DNA from: Haemonchus contortus
Taxonomy: Eukaryota > Nematoda > Chromadorea > Rhabditida > Trichostrongylidae
Assembly (NCBI GenBank): GCA_000469685.2
Contig: LS997563.1
Coordinates: forward strand, 25,391,897 to 25,455,896
Reading direction: 5' to 3'
Length of the DNA: 64,000 nucleotides
A model generated the notes under the pieces. The model saw only the letters and a list, made by a program, of their open reading frames with translations, did no database searches and was not told the origin of the DNA. Shown piece after piece: positions 49,001-62,352 of this stretch. Within the stretch, counting starts at the first letter, position 1; each line of letters begins with the position of its first letter. Position numbers and translations under genes: made by a program.

Positions 49001-52000
49001 ACTGACTGAAATACCCAACTACATATTTGATTGGCCGAAAACCAATGGTCACGCTTTTCAACTACTAGGCACTGAGGGTTAAAATATTCTGTTTTTCGAA
49101 ATAAACAAACGCCAGATCGAGGAGCTCCGCTCGCATACACCAATATGTATGTACCCCTGGACCGATACGTTTAGTTCCAAATGAAAGCGGTTGGCGTGGT
49201 ATGGGTTTTAAGGTATTTCACGAATAATAACTGAGAGCTGATAACGTTATAAATGCAACTGTACAATTCATTTGGCCTATTCATTTTGCATTTAATGTGC
49301 AATAAATATGCTGCAATACATATCCATGTATTGTTTTGAACTGGGCCGGTACCTACTGCAAATGCCCCCAATTTCCAAGGATAGTGAGGCTGCGAGGCAA
49401 TAGAAGAAAGCGATTACGAAAAAGGAAAAGAGTGAAATCGCTAGTTGAGCCCTGAACTGTCTCATAGCGTTGTCCTTTTGTTTCTATTATATGCAGTTGG
49501 CCCCTTACTATCGCCAAGTCTTTTGAAAGCACACTTGGTGCACCCCATGTGTGCTACCCATTGTGCCGAAGAACCTTTCGATAACGAAGTCTAGGGGCCA
49601 ATGGAAGTAGACATTGAGGGCTCGGCTAGGCCAATGGTCAGTTGAAAGCTCAAATCCAATCACCCATAGTTATGGTTGAAAACAGTAGTAAAATCGCAAC
49701 ATAATGACGAGACTTTTTGGGACAAGATCCTTTCCATGGTGCGTCATAGCTGGTCGACTTGGAGGTAATCCGTAAATGTACAGCAATCGAGACCTACTGG
49801 GAAATTTGAAATGATAAACCGTTTTCACCAATCTGTGATGTGCTTTTATATATTTTCTGTATGTTACATGATATGAGCCTTTCTGTATGACTGTTGAACT
49901 CCTCGGTTTCAATGAGGCGCTCTACCTCTAAAAGTTACCTAGTTTTGGTAAAATTGATTACCCAAAACCAAATTGATCATGATTCCATGCTCTCCCCCCT
50001 TATAGCGATACATGGTTTTTGAGCACTAAAAACAAAGTTTCCAACTTAAATGAAGGATTAAAGGTGCTGTAATGTGCTCAGGTAATAATTCTAGTGCTTG
50101 TTTGATTTTAGTGAAAATGAAGGTAAAAATTTGAGGAAAATCAAAAGGATCTCATGTGTCTAGGTCTTTCATTAGCAGGGCTTGGACATGACTTTACTTC
50201 CAATTTGGATCTAATTAAACCACCATGGCGAAATCATGGCAAAGTGGGTTGATCCATTATAAACCACCGGTTTACCACGATCTACTTGTAGTTTTTGACT
50301 TAATTTCTTCTCATAGAAATTACTGTTATCGAAGCGAACTGGGTGATCAGAAGAATCAATGCTGCCAAAGGGAGTACATTTAGATTAGCATCAATTTCGC
50401 ATATTCATATTAGATACAGTTGAACTGAACTTGTTCTCCTTCTATATGAATTGAGTGAGTGTTTAAGAGTGCTGGGTGATTCACTATCATTGAACTTGCT
50501 ATGATCAATCGAAAAGCCCAAGTGAGCTGGTCTCCTTCGTCACAAAAGGACATTGCGAACTATAAAGGCTATAAGAAGTGCCCCCACCCCACGTGACTCC
50601 TTTTTTATAGTCGCAATTATAGCTCCCAAAAAACGAGATATTTCGAACAAAAAGGCGGGCACCGCTACGACAGGGAAGTCTTCAAGAGCGGCATGGGTCT
50701 GCTGTGCTTTATCGCAGCAAACGAGTGCATGAGGTGCCTGCAAAAGCTGAAGATAATTTATTTATACGCGAATTGGACGAGTTGCTTTGAGCACGCCAAG
50801 CTCCTGGAAGACCCTTTTTAAAACTGCTGGCGCTGCATCTTTTAGCATTCCACTTGTGTTTAAACCGGTTCAATGTACACTGCATAGTCTCACAACTGCC
50901 AACTGCCTCAGCTTTGTTCACTGCGAAAACTTATTGTCGAGGAAGGGGTTGCTGAAGATCGTTTCTTTGGGCCTAACCATTCAGTTGGCATCACGAATGA
51001 CATATCCAAAAAACTGATCTAAAACTAGGCAACTGAGATTGAAACCTTTGCTCATACACTTACGCTTGGCCCCGTCTTTATTTGGTACTCTACGAGTTTG
51101 TTGCTCTAACCAGCCCAACGGCCAATAAAACCTTGCAAGTAGTGATTCGTAGCCGCAAGCCACTGATAAATCTCGACCAGCGTTTTCATATGCCCGTTGT
51201 TACTCTCCCCCGCAAAGTACGACATATGCGCCCAGTGCAGTTTTCGCTCGGAACCTGGGAACAAAACGCTTAACGGAGTGCGAACCAAGTTTTTGTTGAA
51301 TTCAATTAAACGTAAGAGCGGAAGGCGGTCCCTATTTAAGAATCCACATGTTCATTGTATTATGAGTATTATGCTTCCCTTCCTAGATATTTCATTTTTA
51401 CATTCCATTCAATTGATAAACCGTGCCAACGTTTTCGAGTGAGCTGTTGAGCATGCATTCACGAGGGATCTTTCGCCTGGACATACTTTCGTTCATGAGC
51501 AGTCGTTTCAGATTTCCCGGAGGGCGTTCGTCTCTGTAATGCATAGATTTGGCTATATAATAATTGTAACCGATTCCCCAGGCTACAAAATTTTACCCGC
51601 CAAAACCTTGGTGTTTTCATTGCAAGAGGTTCCTACTGAGGTTTGAGTGGTTTCTATTTGGTTATGCTGTAGGAAAGCTTTAAAACCTTGAAATCAAAAT
51701 TTCAAGTCAAGCCATAACGCTCAAACGGGATCCAGCAACAGTTGTCTCGTTGGGGTCATGATCGATGGCGTTGAAGTCTTTCTAGGTAGGTAGAAAAAGT
51801 CCCGACCACTGATTATTCACTCTTCCTTCTGAATAAATGGGCTCCAACATGGAAATTTGATCAAACCGCTTTCTTCACTGTCGAGTAGCTCGCGATCTTG
51901 AGCAGCGGGATTTCCCTGCCACTTTCTTTACTACTTTTTCTGTTGAACATTCATGTCACTCGCTGCCTGAACTGTACAAGGCGCCCAGAAGCATCTCATA

Positions 52001-53119
52001 AAGAATTTATTGCTTCCAGCAAGCGTGGTTTTGAATAGTGACCCTAAGAGGCTGCTGTTTCCATGCAGCCTGAATCGCGTAGCTTTTCGATTGACAGTGT
52101 TGAGCAACTATTGATTATAAAAGCCATTGAGCAAGTATTTTTCTTGAGAACTATCTTCTCTACGATCGAATACGTTGTGATGCCTGTGACCACCTGTTGC
52201 TCTATAACTACGAACCCATACAGTGCCTTCTAACGCTTTTTATCAGTTCTTCATCTATCATCCTTCCACTCGAACTGACTTCCCATTTCGTGAGTGCTAA
52301 AAATAAACACTCAGTTCATATTCACACTTTATTGGTGTTCTGTTTCAAGTTACAAAGTAAGCTACTGGACAGAAATCATCAAATACTTCCAAGTCATAGG
52401 AAGGAGGTTCAACAAAACGTAAAGTTTGCTGCGTAAATGTACTTCCTTGTGATTTTGTTTTAAAATGAGACGTCACAACTGTACTCGATGCTCAGATGTC
52501 AGCCGACGTGAGGACCGGCAGACATTAACATTTTGGCATAATCACGAAATTCCGATTAACTCCGCTCAGAACACTGTTGGAAAGGGCCATTTGTGTGCAA
52601 ATCTTCAAAAACAAATCTGTCTGCGACTGTTGTAGAGTTGCCCTCAAAGTACATTCTTTCGAAACGAGTTACAAAGTGAGAACAACTGGAAGATGGAGTA
52701 GATGTATAAGAAAGGCAGCAGTTTTTCCTTTTATTAAGCTAAAGATGGTCACCAGGAGCGTCCCGCAAAACTAACATCAAATTGGGTGATTTTGTTAAAG
52801 CGATCCACTTTCTTGGAACCTTCAAGGAGCTTATAGTCTCGAAGGTTCGAACTCGAGGAAGGAGATTCTCACTCAAAGTCAAGTATTTCTCACTCAAACA
52901 GACTTCCTACTCGCTTGGAACGTTGGCAGAAGTGCGTAGCATTGATTGTTTCAATGACATCCATGATAACTACCTTTCTGTCTGCATTACTTACCGTTTC
53001 TACATCAATGCTCTCTTTTTTTGTGTTTAATCATATTCGGCCTGTATATGAACTTATGGTGAATATTTAATGTTGTCCATCATAACATATAATCAAAAAA
53101 AAAAATCGCGTGTGAGGCA
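46052..53119. other. 7-kb stretch with no recognised gene
   Basis: I looked for WD, kinase, transposase and RT motifs and for clean acceptor-exon-donor triplets on both strands and found none that I trust. The minus frame 46469-46822 is open for 117 codons but resembles nothing I know. Old repeats occur at about 46790-46990 (copy of 40190-40395) and 49960-50170. Confidence 0.4.
49960..50170. repeat. Diverged dispersed repeat, copy 3
   Basis: TTGATCATGATTCCATGCTC through GAAAATGAAGGT parallels 35030-35235. Boundaries are approximate. Confidence 0.35.
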
Positions 53120-53580
53120 TTTCAAATTTCGGAGATACAGTCAGTGTGTATGTTAGTAACCTTATGTGGGATTTGGGAATGGGACTGGCCTTGAGGATGA
53201 GCTGTATGGTGTGGGTTACATGGCGCTAGAAGGGTGTAGGAACAATACAAAGGGGTCTATATGTAAGGTGCTAAAGTTTATGTTGATGTGTTTGAATGAA
53301 GGTGGTCTACGTTGTCTATAATGGGAGGTGTGTTGTAGCGAGTGTGTATGAATGTATGCATGTATGTATGTGGTGCGTGCTGTAGTCAGTTTTGAGTCGT
53401 AAAAGGTGTGTGTACAGTGTATATATGTGTGTAGATATGTGTATGTGCGTGTCTACATGAGTTGTGTAGTGTGAGGTGCTGGAATCAAATTATTAGGCTG
53501 TATATGAGGGTACAGATATGCGTGTATATATGTGTACGTGTGGGTATGTGGTGAAGGTGTCCAACACGTGTGTTGTTTTA
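53120..53580. repeat. GT-rich low-complexity tract
   Basis: About 460 bp dominated by TGTG, GTATG and GGTGT words on the plus strand, with almost no C. Includes a short TATG run near 53355. Possibly a decayed microsatellite. Confidence 0.7.
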
Positions 53581-53611
53581 TGTAGGTGATCTATTTTATG
53601 ATCGCAGTTTG

Positions 53612-53892
53612 TCAAGTACATGAACCTGCTTGAGAGAACTTTGAACAGTGGTCATAAATAGCAGGCGTTGGGTGCCAAGGGTCTAAACGGAAACGTTTCA
53701 CGTGATGAATGTCAGGTACATGTATTATAGAACGCCTTTTGTAGATGGCAAGGCGATCAACCACAAGCCTCATATTAATCTGCGCTGTTCTCTCACTAAT
53801 AACGAATTTTCCGTCTGGGTATACAAACGCCACGATCAACACAGCAGTTGCATCGGTTGAGCGGTTAGTGACGCTTGATTGTTCTATGTCCC
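53612..53892 (-). CDS. Candidate terminal exon, unknown protein
   Basis: On the minus strand the strong acceptor TTTTTTCTACAG ends at 53893. It is followed by an open frame of about 92 codons (DIEQSSVTNRSTDATAVL ... HSKF-like end) up to a stop at 53612. I do not recognise the sequence, and no upstream exon could be joined with confidence. It may be a real last exon or a chance frame. Confidence 0.25.
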
Positions 53893-55283
53893 CTGTAGAA
53901 AAAAAAGGGTATTGAGCAGTTAGAAACCTGAAGTCTTGTGGAAAGAAGTGTAAATGTAAAATGCCCATGCCATGCCGTTATTAGATCTTAGCACCTGATA
54001 ACAAGGGAGCTAAATATTGAAGGGGTCATAAACTGACTCTATAAAATAGAAAAAAAGCGAAATGTTCATGTTTATAGGTACATACGTGATTCGTATCAAA
54101 TCAGAGGTTATAATATTACTGAAGATGGAGTTGCAATCGTAAAGGTAAGTGTCACAAATATTGCCAAAAAATTGGAAATATCATTTCCAGAGAAAATTGT
54201 TTTTTAATTCATATAATAGTTCTAAAGTGCTCTTTCTATACTTTCATGTTTCATGAAAATTCGCCACTGCATTCGTGGGGTAGTATAGTGAGTTAGAGAT
54301 AACAAACACGTGTCTGTGATTGTTCTAGAGAAGTAGGATAGGCAGGCCATGTAACTGAGCGCTATGCAGGGCAGAATTTCGAACAGAATGTCACCGCCGA
54401 AACTAAAATATGTAAAAACCTCCTCAGTACCAGGATAGGGATCGATTCTTTCATCGGGCAATGACGAGATCATCTTCTTAAAAGTCACAGTCCACGAGAG
54501 GCAGTAGAATGGAAATCGAGAGTTCAAGGGTGAGGAAAAGGGACTGCTCGGGAAGAAACGGAATGTATCCACCTTGTTGTGCCCGTGGGGGAACATGGAT
54601 GCTTATGTGAATGAAGCGATTTAAGGGCTAATCCTTCCGTTCAGCATCTACAATGATCATCCTGTTGCTACAATACTGCCTCGAATTCGTACCTGAAGGC
54701 CAATGTAGTAAACTTTGTCCTAGAGAGTAATACCTGAATAAAGGTCTACATCTAAAAATTCTTAATGGAGCGTTTTTCGGGGAAAGGAAGCAGTGGAAAT
54801 CTATCGGTGGCTTCAAGGAAAAGCAAATTTAATTCTAATTGCAAAATTCACGTGCAATTTCCTCTCAGTTCATGAGTTCGTCGAGTCTTGTCTGCTGTTA
54901 TTTCTCTTCTCTTCTTCCAACCCGACAGTTATCCATTGTGGTTTCATAGGTCTGCGATCAGGCGGAACAGTCTGTTTTGAATGGTTTATATCGTGGTGAA
55001 CATTGTTTAGCCCTTTGGTATGCTTAACAAATTCAAATAGGCTGAGCTACACTACAGCAAATTTTTACATTTACGAGTTAAGGATGTTCTTCAACATGAA
55101 GCACGTGCTGACTACATCGATTTCTTGGCTTTTGTTTGCCCATCTTTGAAATACACCTTTTTGTTGCCGCTCTAGATAAGGTGACTGACAGGGACGACAG
55201 AAACCTATCCCTAACTACCACATAGATTGATGCAACAGTTTCGAAGACACGCATAAACTCCCACTCATAGCAAATACAGTCAT

Positions 55284-55317
55284 GGAGGGGAGGGATGGGG
55301 TGGGGGGAAGGGGAGGA
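55284..55317 (+). other. G-rich tract, potential G-quadruplex
   Basis: Six runs of three or more G within 34 bp (GAGGGGAGGG, ATGGGG, TGGGGGG, AAGGGG). It lies about 0.9 kb upstream of the first identified sugar-transporter exon. Confidence 0.6.
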
Positions 55318-56196
55318 GCGACGGCTGATCGCTTTTCCCGGAAGGGGGAGGATTTGTGAGTCAAATATTTAGCCAAAACATTTCTGAGCTAACCGAAAGT
55401 GGCAAACTTCCTCTCAATCGAGAATGCTTGAGATGTTCAAAAATGTGATAGTCAGGATAGAGGATTTCTAAAGAATAGGGAGCGCGGGGAGCGGTACTTC
55501 AGCAAAGCTCCTGTGAACTGAACTATGTGCGTGGTCTTTACGAGGTAAATCCGTTCTCGTTGAATTGTCTGAACGGCGCGACCTCCGAGAGAACTCGCAG
55601 ACTACCTTCAGAGCCAACTTCTGAGGGTCACGGGAGAGGGACTTCGGACTCAGGTTCTTTCCACCCAATGCTTTTGACGACCTCGCTCCTTCCATCTCTC
55701 GAGGACAGCATCACAGAAATATTATATTCTTCCTTTAACTCCCTATTTCATGCTTCTAATGCGTTCAATACACTACGGCCTCATTCATGGAGACGAGCAG
55801 CATTCATACCTTAGACTGATATTCACCTTCCAATCGTTAAATTGAAGAAATTTGAACCTGGAAGAGTTATTTATATCTATCTGACCTTAAGGGATGTGTA
55901 AAGTTATCTACAGTTTCAATGGAAACTAGTGATTTAAGTAAAGCTTGTAAATAGTGTATTTGTTACGCTCTACCATCACAAGTTGATACGGTTTGGTTGC
56001 AGGGTAAAGGTAGAGGAGACTGGCGCTTAAAAAGAAAGTTTGTGATGTGATAGGCTTTAGATCAGCATAGTCAGATCGGAAATTTTGGTAAAAGGTCCTT
56101 AGAACGCTCAAAATCGTATCACAAAAAATATTGCATGGTAGCAAATACAAGCTGGAGATGGCTTTTTCGAAAAGTTGGTAATTTCAAAGTTTCCAG

Positions 56197-59100
56197 GGAA
56201 TCGTGATCAACTGCTGGTTCATCGTAATGGTGTTTGGCGCAGCTGTCACACCATTTATAACAGATACTTATGGAAGGAAAAGTGAGTCGGTTCTACTACC
56301 GTCTCATAGAAATTTTTCTTTGATCGCAATTGTATTAAATAGAAGTGACGTATTAGTCGGCTACGGTTTTTTCATAGTAGTGCAGTCTTCGAGTTCCCTC
56401 TTAAAACAAGAAAGTATTCTGGTTCTCAATTCTGTACCTTTTTCCAGTTGGATACATCGTGGCTACAGCTATTGCCACTTTTGCGACCATTATCCAGTAT
56501 TTGTCAATCCTTTTCAACATTCCGGAGGCTTTCGTGCTTGGACGGTCCTTCACGGCATTCTGCAGTCCCTTGGCGGATGCCTGTCTTCTACTTTACCTGC
56601 AGGTACTTGAATGCTCGGTTGCTTTTTCTGAATCTGATCTTACGTCAGCTTGTCTCTCAATCATCCTGTAGAAAACCTTTGTTTCGTTTTTCCAGTGTGT
56701 TGCATTTCTTTAAACACTGCACTTACTTGCTCTCGAGGTTAGACACAATATCTTAACATTACCTGTGTTTATTTGAAATCCTACCAAGGAGCACTTTTCA
56801 AAAGTCTTGTATACAGGAATCGTAATACACCGGCGCAATGGTAGTAATCCTTTTAACGTACTCAACAAAAAGGACAGTCTCTTCTTCACTATTTCCTATC
56901 AGTCTCTGGTTTTTTCAGCTTTCACACAAATGAATTCTTTGGAAAAATCCAAAAAAAGAAAACTTAATAATCAGGCAAAATCCATAAAAATCTTATTAAT
57001 TAGACCTCCAATGTGAAGAATTTCTTTGCTGCGGTGCTCTGGCATGACGTCCGTACTGTCGATCTTCCATTAAATTTCGACCTGTCGAATTCGACGACTT
57101 AACGAGTGCTGGAATTCCTATTCCATTTCAGATGATCGTAGTCGCAGTCGCTTGCTGTCACATTTATTGAGTCATCGGGGCAACAGATAGGATGAGGTCA
57201 GATTCTTTCAATACTCGGCAACCAAGTGCATTACCCACCCTAAGGAGTCTTGAAGCCGCACTTCACGATAACAATGGTTTCTGAGATCTCTCCATAATGA
57301 GCCCGTGGCCGCCAAGCAGAGCGGGTGGGATTTCAAAAAGCGACCTCGAAGTGTCATTGTGGGGCCCATGACCGGCTTGACCGACGTACAAACTCCGAAG
57401 TGACTTCGCTATGACGGTTTTGTTAAGGCTGTATCAATCGCAACGAGGCGTGAAGACTTTCACATACAGCACGCTTACGTCGGAGACTCCAAAACAATTG
57501 CAGCCCCATAATCTTGTACAACCCACTTTCTTTTTACTTTTGTGAAGTCTTTAATTTCATCCGTCGATTTTCACGCTCTCCTCGCCATCTTCGCACTATT
57601 GTGTTCCATATCTTACACTATTCCTTTTAAGAGACATACCTCAAGGTTATTGTGAACCAAGCCTTATTCATGCTAGGTGACATTTTTCTTGCGTTTTTTT
57701 GCTATTATTCGATTCAAGGTAAATTTTTGAATCTTTCTTTCCGATCGTTTTACCGCTGATCGTGTAAATGACACATAATATAGGATGGAAGGGAAGTAAC
57801 TACCTTCTTGGCGACACATCATGCCCACTGGCCAATGGTCCGTCCTGCAGCGGTTCCTGGTTTTGGTTCACATTGTTGCGATTGTCCACCTCCCATGCAC
57901 GCAACTTGTTCAGTGAATCGCACTAGTTCTTGGGAATCGACCAGTGAACATTGCAGCCGTGTTTGCTTGTTTGGTACGGTGTCAAAAGGTAGTCAGTTTA
58001 TCGGGGCATGCGTTAGGGTCCAGTACCGTCCAAGCGTTGACCCATCCGGGCCTCCTCATTCCAGCAGAGTAAGATTGCCTCTAATACTTTCTTTTGAGTG
58101 TCCTGGAGCGGCGCCGGTTGCAGAAGATACCGGTGGGTTCCCTCCATTTCATAAGAAGTTCCCCTCTGCTGCGTTCTGCAGGTTGTGTCGATTTCCTTCT
58201 TCAGTGACCATCCCGACTGTCTCGATTCAGCAAGCGAACGGCCGCTTGCTCAATCTTGAACATGAAAACAGTGCCGCACTCTCTATCTCGTTGTATATTA
58301 GACAGTACCTTCGCCGTGCAGATTTGCTAGACTGGGGTGGGCTTTGTTGTTTTACGCCAGAACTGGTATGAAGGGAGATGCCGTTCGACCATCTCCAAGA
58401 TGAAAAGGCTCGGTGTGCTCATTGAGGCGCTGTGGTAAGGTACCATTACCAGCAAAAATCTATTTAATACCAGAGAGGATACCATAAGTAGAGGATTAGT
58501 CTATGCTTAGCCGACGTCTCTATCTTCTGGATATTGTCATCGTCGCCACGTCAACTGCCGTCCATCCGCCTACAGATTTCACCCTCCCACTTCGACTCCA
58601 ACTTAAGTTCCCTTTTGCATAGTTGCACCTCCACTCTTCCGGCTACTGTTCCGTGCTTATGACATCGCAGTAGATCTCAACGGTGGAAGGTACGCCGTGG
58701 ACTTTGATAGTAGCTGACGTGGTGGAAGTGAATGTCGAGGTGCCGCAGGAATCAGAGCGAAAGCAAAAGCTGTATATGTATGTATAGTTATCGGAATAAT
58801 GTGTGGAAATGATTCACTCCCACTAGATCATGACGCATTCCTGGATTCTTCGATAATCCAAAACTATTCTTAAGCTGGCATTCGTCGTCGCTTGCTGTGC
58901 TATATAAATATCCTACTATAAAACGCGCTGAGTGTAGTTGTTGATGTGTCGGTGGGTGTGTGTCTGCGCGTAATTGTCAAGGTGTGTAGACAGGAAATTC
59001 GTAACTCCTGTTCCCGTGAATCAAGAGCTTCCAAACTTGGTAGGAGTACAGGTGGGAGTACTAGTAGTAGGTAGCAGAGTCCGTCCACGCGGGACGGGGC

Positions 59101-61622
59101 TTGTGCGAAAATGTTTGAGCAAAAACATAATCCAGTGAAGTTCCCCAATCCATTTAGAGGAGATGGAAATAAATTAAGATTCTTGAACACACATGATCTG
59201 AGCTGGGCTCCTTTCATGACGGCAATGTGTGTCGGGAGAGTCACAGGAGCAATTATCACATGCACTGCTCAGCCAAAAACTTACCCCAAGCAGCTTCTTG
59301 GGAATTCACGTCCCTGGTCAGTTCAGCTAGCTACTAGGTACATAAAATTGCTACAGTATTCTTATTCATTACCCAAGTCACAACGAGCGGACAATTTAGA
59401 TCGGACTCTTGATCCCTGCAAAAAGTACGATAGACCGATAATTTTTCTATCATTCCATCTTTTCAGAAGTTCATGATCGAGGATTCTTTCGCATTTTCTG
59501 AACTAACTAGGGAAGGATCCCAAGTCGAAGTGCTTTCCCCCTCGTGGAGCGTTCCCCGGAGACCACCTCCATGACTCCGTTCAGAGAATCGTTTGGCAGA
59601 TTTTGAATGCAGATTTGAAATCAGCATCGAAAAATACGTCTAGCAGTGTAGATCTCATTTCAAATGGCCACTTCGACTTGGGATCCTTCCTTTGTGAGTG
59701 AATAACTGTAGCCGAAATTCTTAGGTGAAAACTACGATTTCAGGAAGTATCACCACTATCCATTCGCGGAATGGCTTCGTTTTTATGTGAAATTGGATAT
59801 GGCGCTATGGTTGTGCTAGGAATGGTGTGTTGACTAGAACGCTAACACATCTGAATCCTATTATAGTTGCGAGCCTCTCTGAAAGTAACAGGACTCATTC
59901 ATTTGCAGGTGCTTGGCATGACGGCTGTGCTTGGGTCTCATCTGGGTATACTCGTACTGTTACCTATTTTTCCGCTGGTGTTATCACTAATCTTTCTGGT
60001 ATTCATACCGGAGACCCCGAAATTTCTAATGATCATGAGGTTAGTCTAACTCTTATGAAGTAAATTTTGCCTTTCTCTTCGTTAAAATCCACCTCTGAGT
60101 ACTACACAAGTGTGAAATGTCATTTCTATAGGATTACCCTAAAATTCCATAGATAAGAGCGGTTTAATTTACCGGTGAAAAATGAGTTGGAATGAAATTG
60201 AAATTGAATGCAGTCATCCTCTAACTTGATGGATGGACAAATAAAAACCGAAGAAGGAGTTAAGAAGAAGCTCCACCCTTCAACTCGGACCATCCGTTAA
60301 AATCGCTATTTTTCTATATGAATTGTTTATTAAGTGGGCGGGGTTTAGAGTTGAGGGGTGGAGCTTCTTCTTAACTTCTTCTTCGGTTTTTATTCATCCA
60401 TCCATCAAGTTAGAGGGTGACTGCAGTCAATTTCCATTTCATTCCAATTCATTTTCACCAGTGAATTAAACCGCCCTTATCTATGGAATTTTAGGGTAGT
60501 TTAAATCACAAGGAAGCCATGAAATTTTTGGAAAGAATTTGATTACCATGATTCGTTGTACATACCAGTTACGCATTCAAAACGCTACAACGATTCTGAG
60601 TGAAAGTCCAATGCGGGAGCGCTATCGAAAAAAAACTAGCCGATCATCACCACAACCTCCTTAACTTTATATGACAGCTCTTTTTTCCAAATAACCTCAA
60701 ACCTGTATCCGCTGCGTCTCCTTGTTTGGAAAGTGAAATAGACTATCTTTTCACCAAAGTATGCTACAGAGGAGCTGCTAAGCTAAGCAAATAAATACTG
60801 AAATCGCGCAATCCAGCGCCGGGACCTAGATTAAGAAGAATTTCCTTTTTTATCTTCTCTAGGGTTTGCGAGATGCAAAAGCTGCGAATACGTCGTAAAT
60901 GCTTGCGTAAATGCATAGAAACAAATGTGAACTGAGTACTGAAAAGATGAGAATGTCGTGATGGACGCCTCGAAATATCACGTTCTTTTTGAACTTCTTA
61001 AAATGCACTCAAATTTTGCAGATGTATCATATTAGGTCAGAAGACTGTTACTCGCCTTGGCACTGTTCTAAAAAGTCTGTTCGTTGTAATCAATCAAGCA
61101 CTTTATACGCATCTTTTATCGTAAACTTCGTGAACTATCATCACCAATGGGCGATTTGGCGAAGACTAAATAGATAGTGATTTACTAATATGAAAGAACG
61201 ACCACCACGAAAGACATATTACTTCGGGATGGTAATGGGTTGACGCGTGCGTGCTCATGATTTCCTTTTGTGGCACATAGATGACCTTCATTTTTGAAAT
61301 ATCAAAGAACTATTCACAAAAAGTCATCTTATTCAGCGAATACAGTGATTTCTTTAGTCACCAATGTTTCTTTGAAACCAGAAACTTACTATTCAAAACC
61401 ATATTCGCTCAGAGGACATAATGACGGAAGTTCGGAAACGCAATTCGGGCTGGATCTTAATATATGGCATACACTGGAAGATGTGATTTCAGAAATGACA
61501 GACAAAAAGCGCTGCGGTCGTTGGAATTCTTCCGCGGCAGCCAGAAAGAAAATGAACAGCTTCTCGATTTATACGAGCGCGAGAAGCTTCAGGAAATATC
61601 ACAGGAGCGATCATCACTCAAG
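56197..61622 (+). CDS. MFS sugar transporter (GLUT/SLC2-like), internal exons
   Basis: Members carry hexoses across membranes through 12 helices. Exons: 56197-56281, 56448-56602, 59744-59824, 59909-60039 and 61493-61622, all with matching phases and GT/AG ends. Exon 1 encodes a helix ending in TDTYGRK (the GRK/GRR motif after helix 2). Exon 2 contains GYIVATAIATFATII and VLGRSFTAF (helices 3-4, GR motif) and ends in LLYLQ. Exon 3 continues EVSPLSIRGMASF (the E-x5-RG motif). Exon 4 carries helix 6 and VFIPETPKFL (the PESPRYL-type signature). Exon 5 is the charged central loop, QKALRSLEFFRGSQKENEQL. The N-terminal helix and helices 7-12 were not found; the gene should continue past a LINE at the right edge. 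Introns are 0.1-3.1 kb and hold MITEs. Confidence 0.85.
56603..59510. other. 3.1-kb transporter intron (main part)
   Basis: Contains a 187-codon plus frame (57808-58371) with no family resemblance and no exon-like borders. A TG-rich patch lies near 58930-59000. Part of an old repeat occurs near 57600-57680. I see no coding exon here. Confidence 0.4.
59511..59690. mobile_element. 180-bp MITE in the transporter intron
   Basis: The ends GGAAGGATCCCAAGTCGAAG and its inverse (59669-59690) match perfectly over at least 22 bp. There is no coding content. It lies just upstream of the exon at 59744. Confidence 0.75.
60135..60498. mobile_element. 364-bp hairpin MITE in the transporter intron
   Basis: The left half begins TACCCTAAAATTCCATAGAT and the right half ends with its inverse. 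Inverted similarity continues almost to the centre, including GAAGGAGTTAAGAAGAAGC near 60260 and its counterpart near 60370. The ends carry TA, possibly the target duplication. No coding content. Confidence 0.85.
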
Positions 61623-62319
61623 GTTCGTCAATTATTTCTGCACATAGGTGTTCATGTTACCAAGTGGCACGAAGTACTTCTCATATAGTGCTCTTTCCTA
61701 AAAATTCTGTGACTGTGAATCTAGTCTATCAGATGTGACTACAATTTTAGAAGCTTGTTCTGAAGTTCCTACCAGGCAACCTGTTCATTTCCCTATATTT
61801 GGAGACAGTTGACGTTAAGATTAAATCGTATCTACAGATTTCACAATAGGAAGAAATCTCAGGCTTCAAGGAGTTGATATGTGAAGTTGCTGCGTACATA
61901 GGGGTAACCGATAGCTGTGGCTGTACAGCCTGCGTTCAGCGACTTCTAGTGATCGATCCCTTGAAGCTCTGCAAAACTATGAGACGATGCTGGCGTTACT
62001 TCGAAGGCAAATATCTGGTGGAGCGAAGCTGTTCGATCATTTGTGAGCCGATGATCGATGAACAGTGGTTCCGGAGTCGGTTGTTGATAATTTTAGCCGC
62101 TACACTCGCGTTTTCCCTTCGGGGTACCATGTAGAAGATTATGGCACGATTAAGCAATCATTGACGGTATATGTGGTCGCGAAAGCCTACATGCGTGCCC
62201 TTATTTACTCATGTGTTGGTTGTGAGAAGAACTTTCTTGCTAACCGAATATATTTCGATTTCTTGCTCGCCCGCTATGAGGGGTAGTCCCCTGGTTTAAG
62301 CATTGAATTTGGGCTTCTT
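61623..62319. other. Stretch after the last transporter exon found
   Basis: I could not find the next transporter exon here. Open frames near 61874-62286 do not resemble the family. Confidence 0.4.
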
Positions 62320-62322
62320 TTG

Positions 62323-62352
62323 ATTTATTTATTTATTTATTTATTTATTTAT
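62323..62352 (-). repeat. (TAAA)n tail of the right-edge LINE
   Basis: On the minus strand, seven to eight TAAA units at the 3' end of a minus-strand LINE, the short-repeat tail expected for CR1/RTE-type elements. Confidence 0.7.

Noticed and set aside
57808..58371. 187-codon plus-strand frame
   Set aside because: It lies in a transporter intron, begins and ends without splice-like borders, and resembles no family. Probably chance or a faded repeat.
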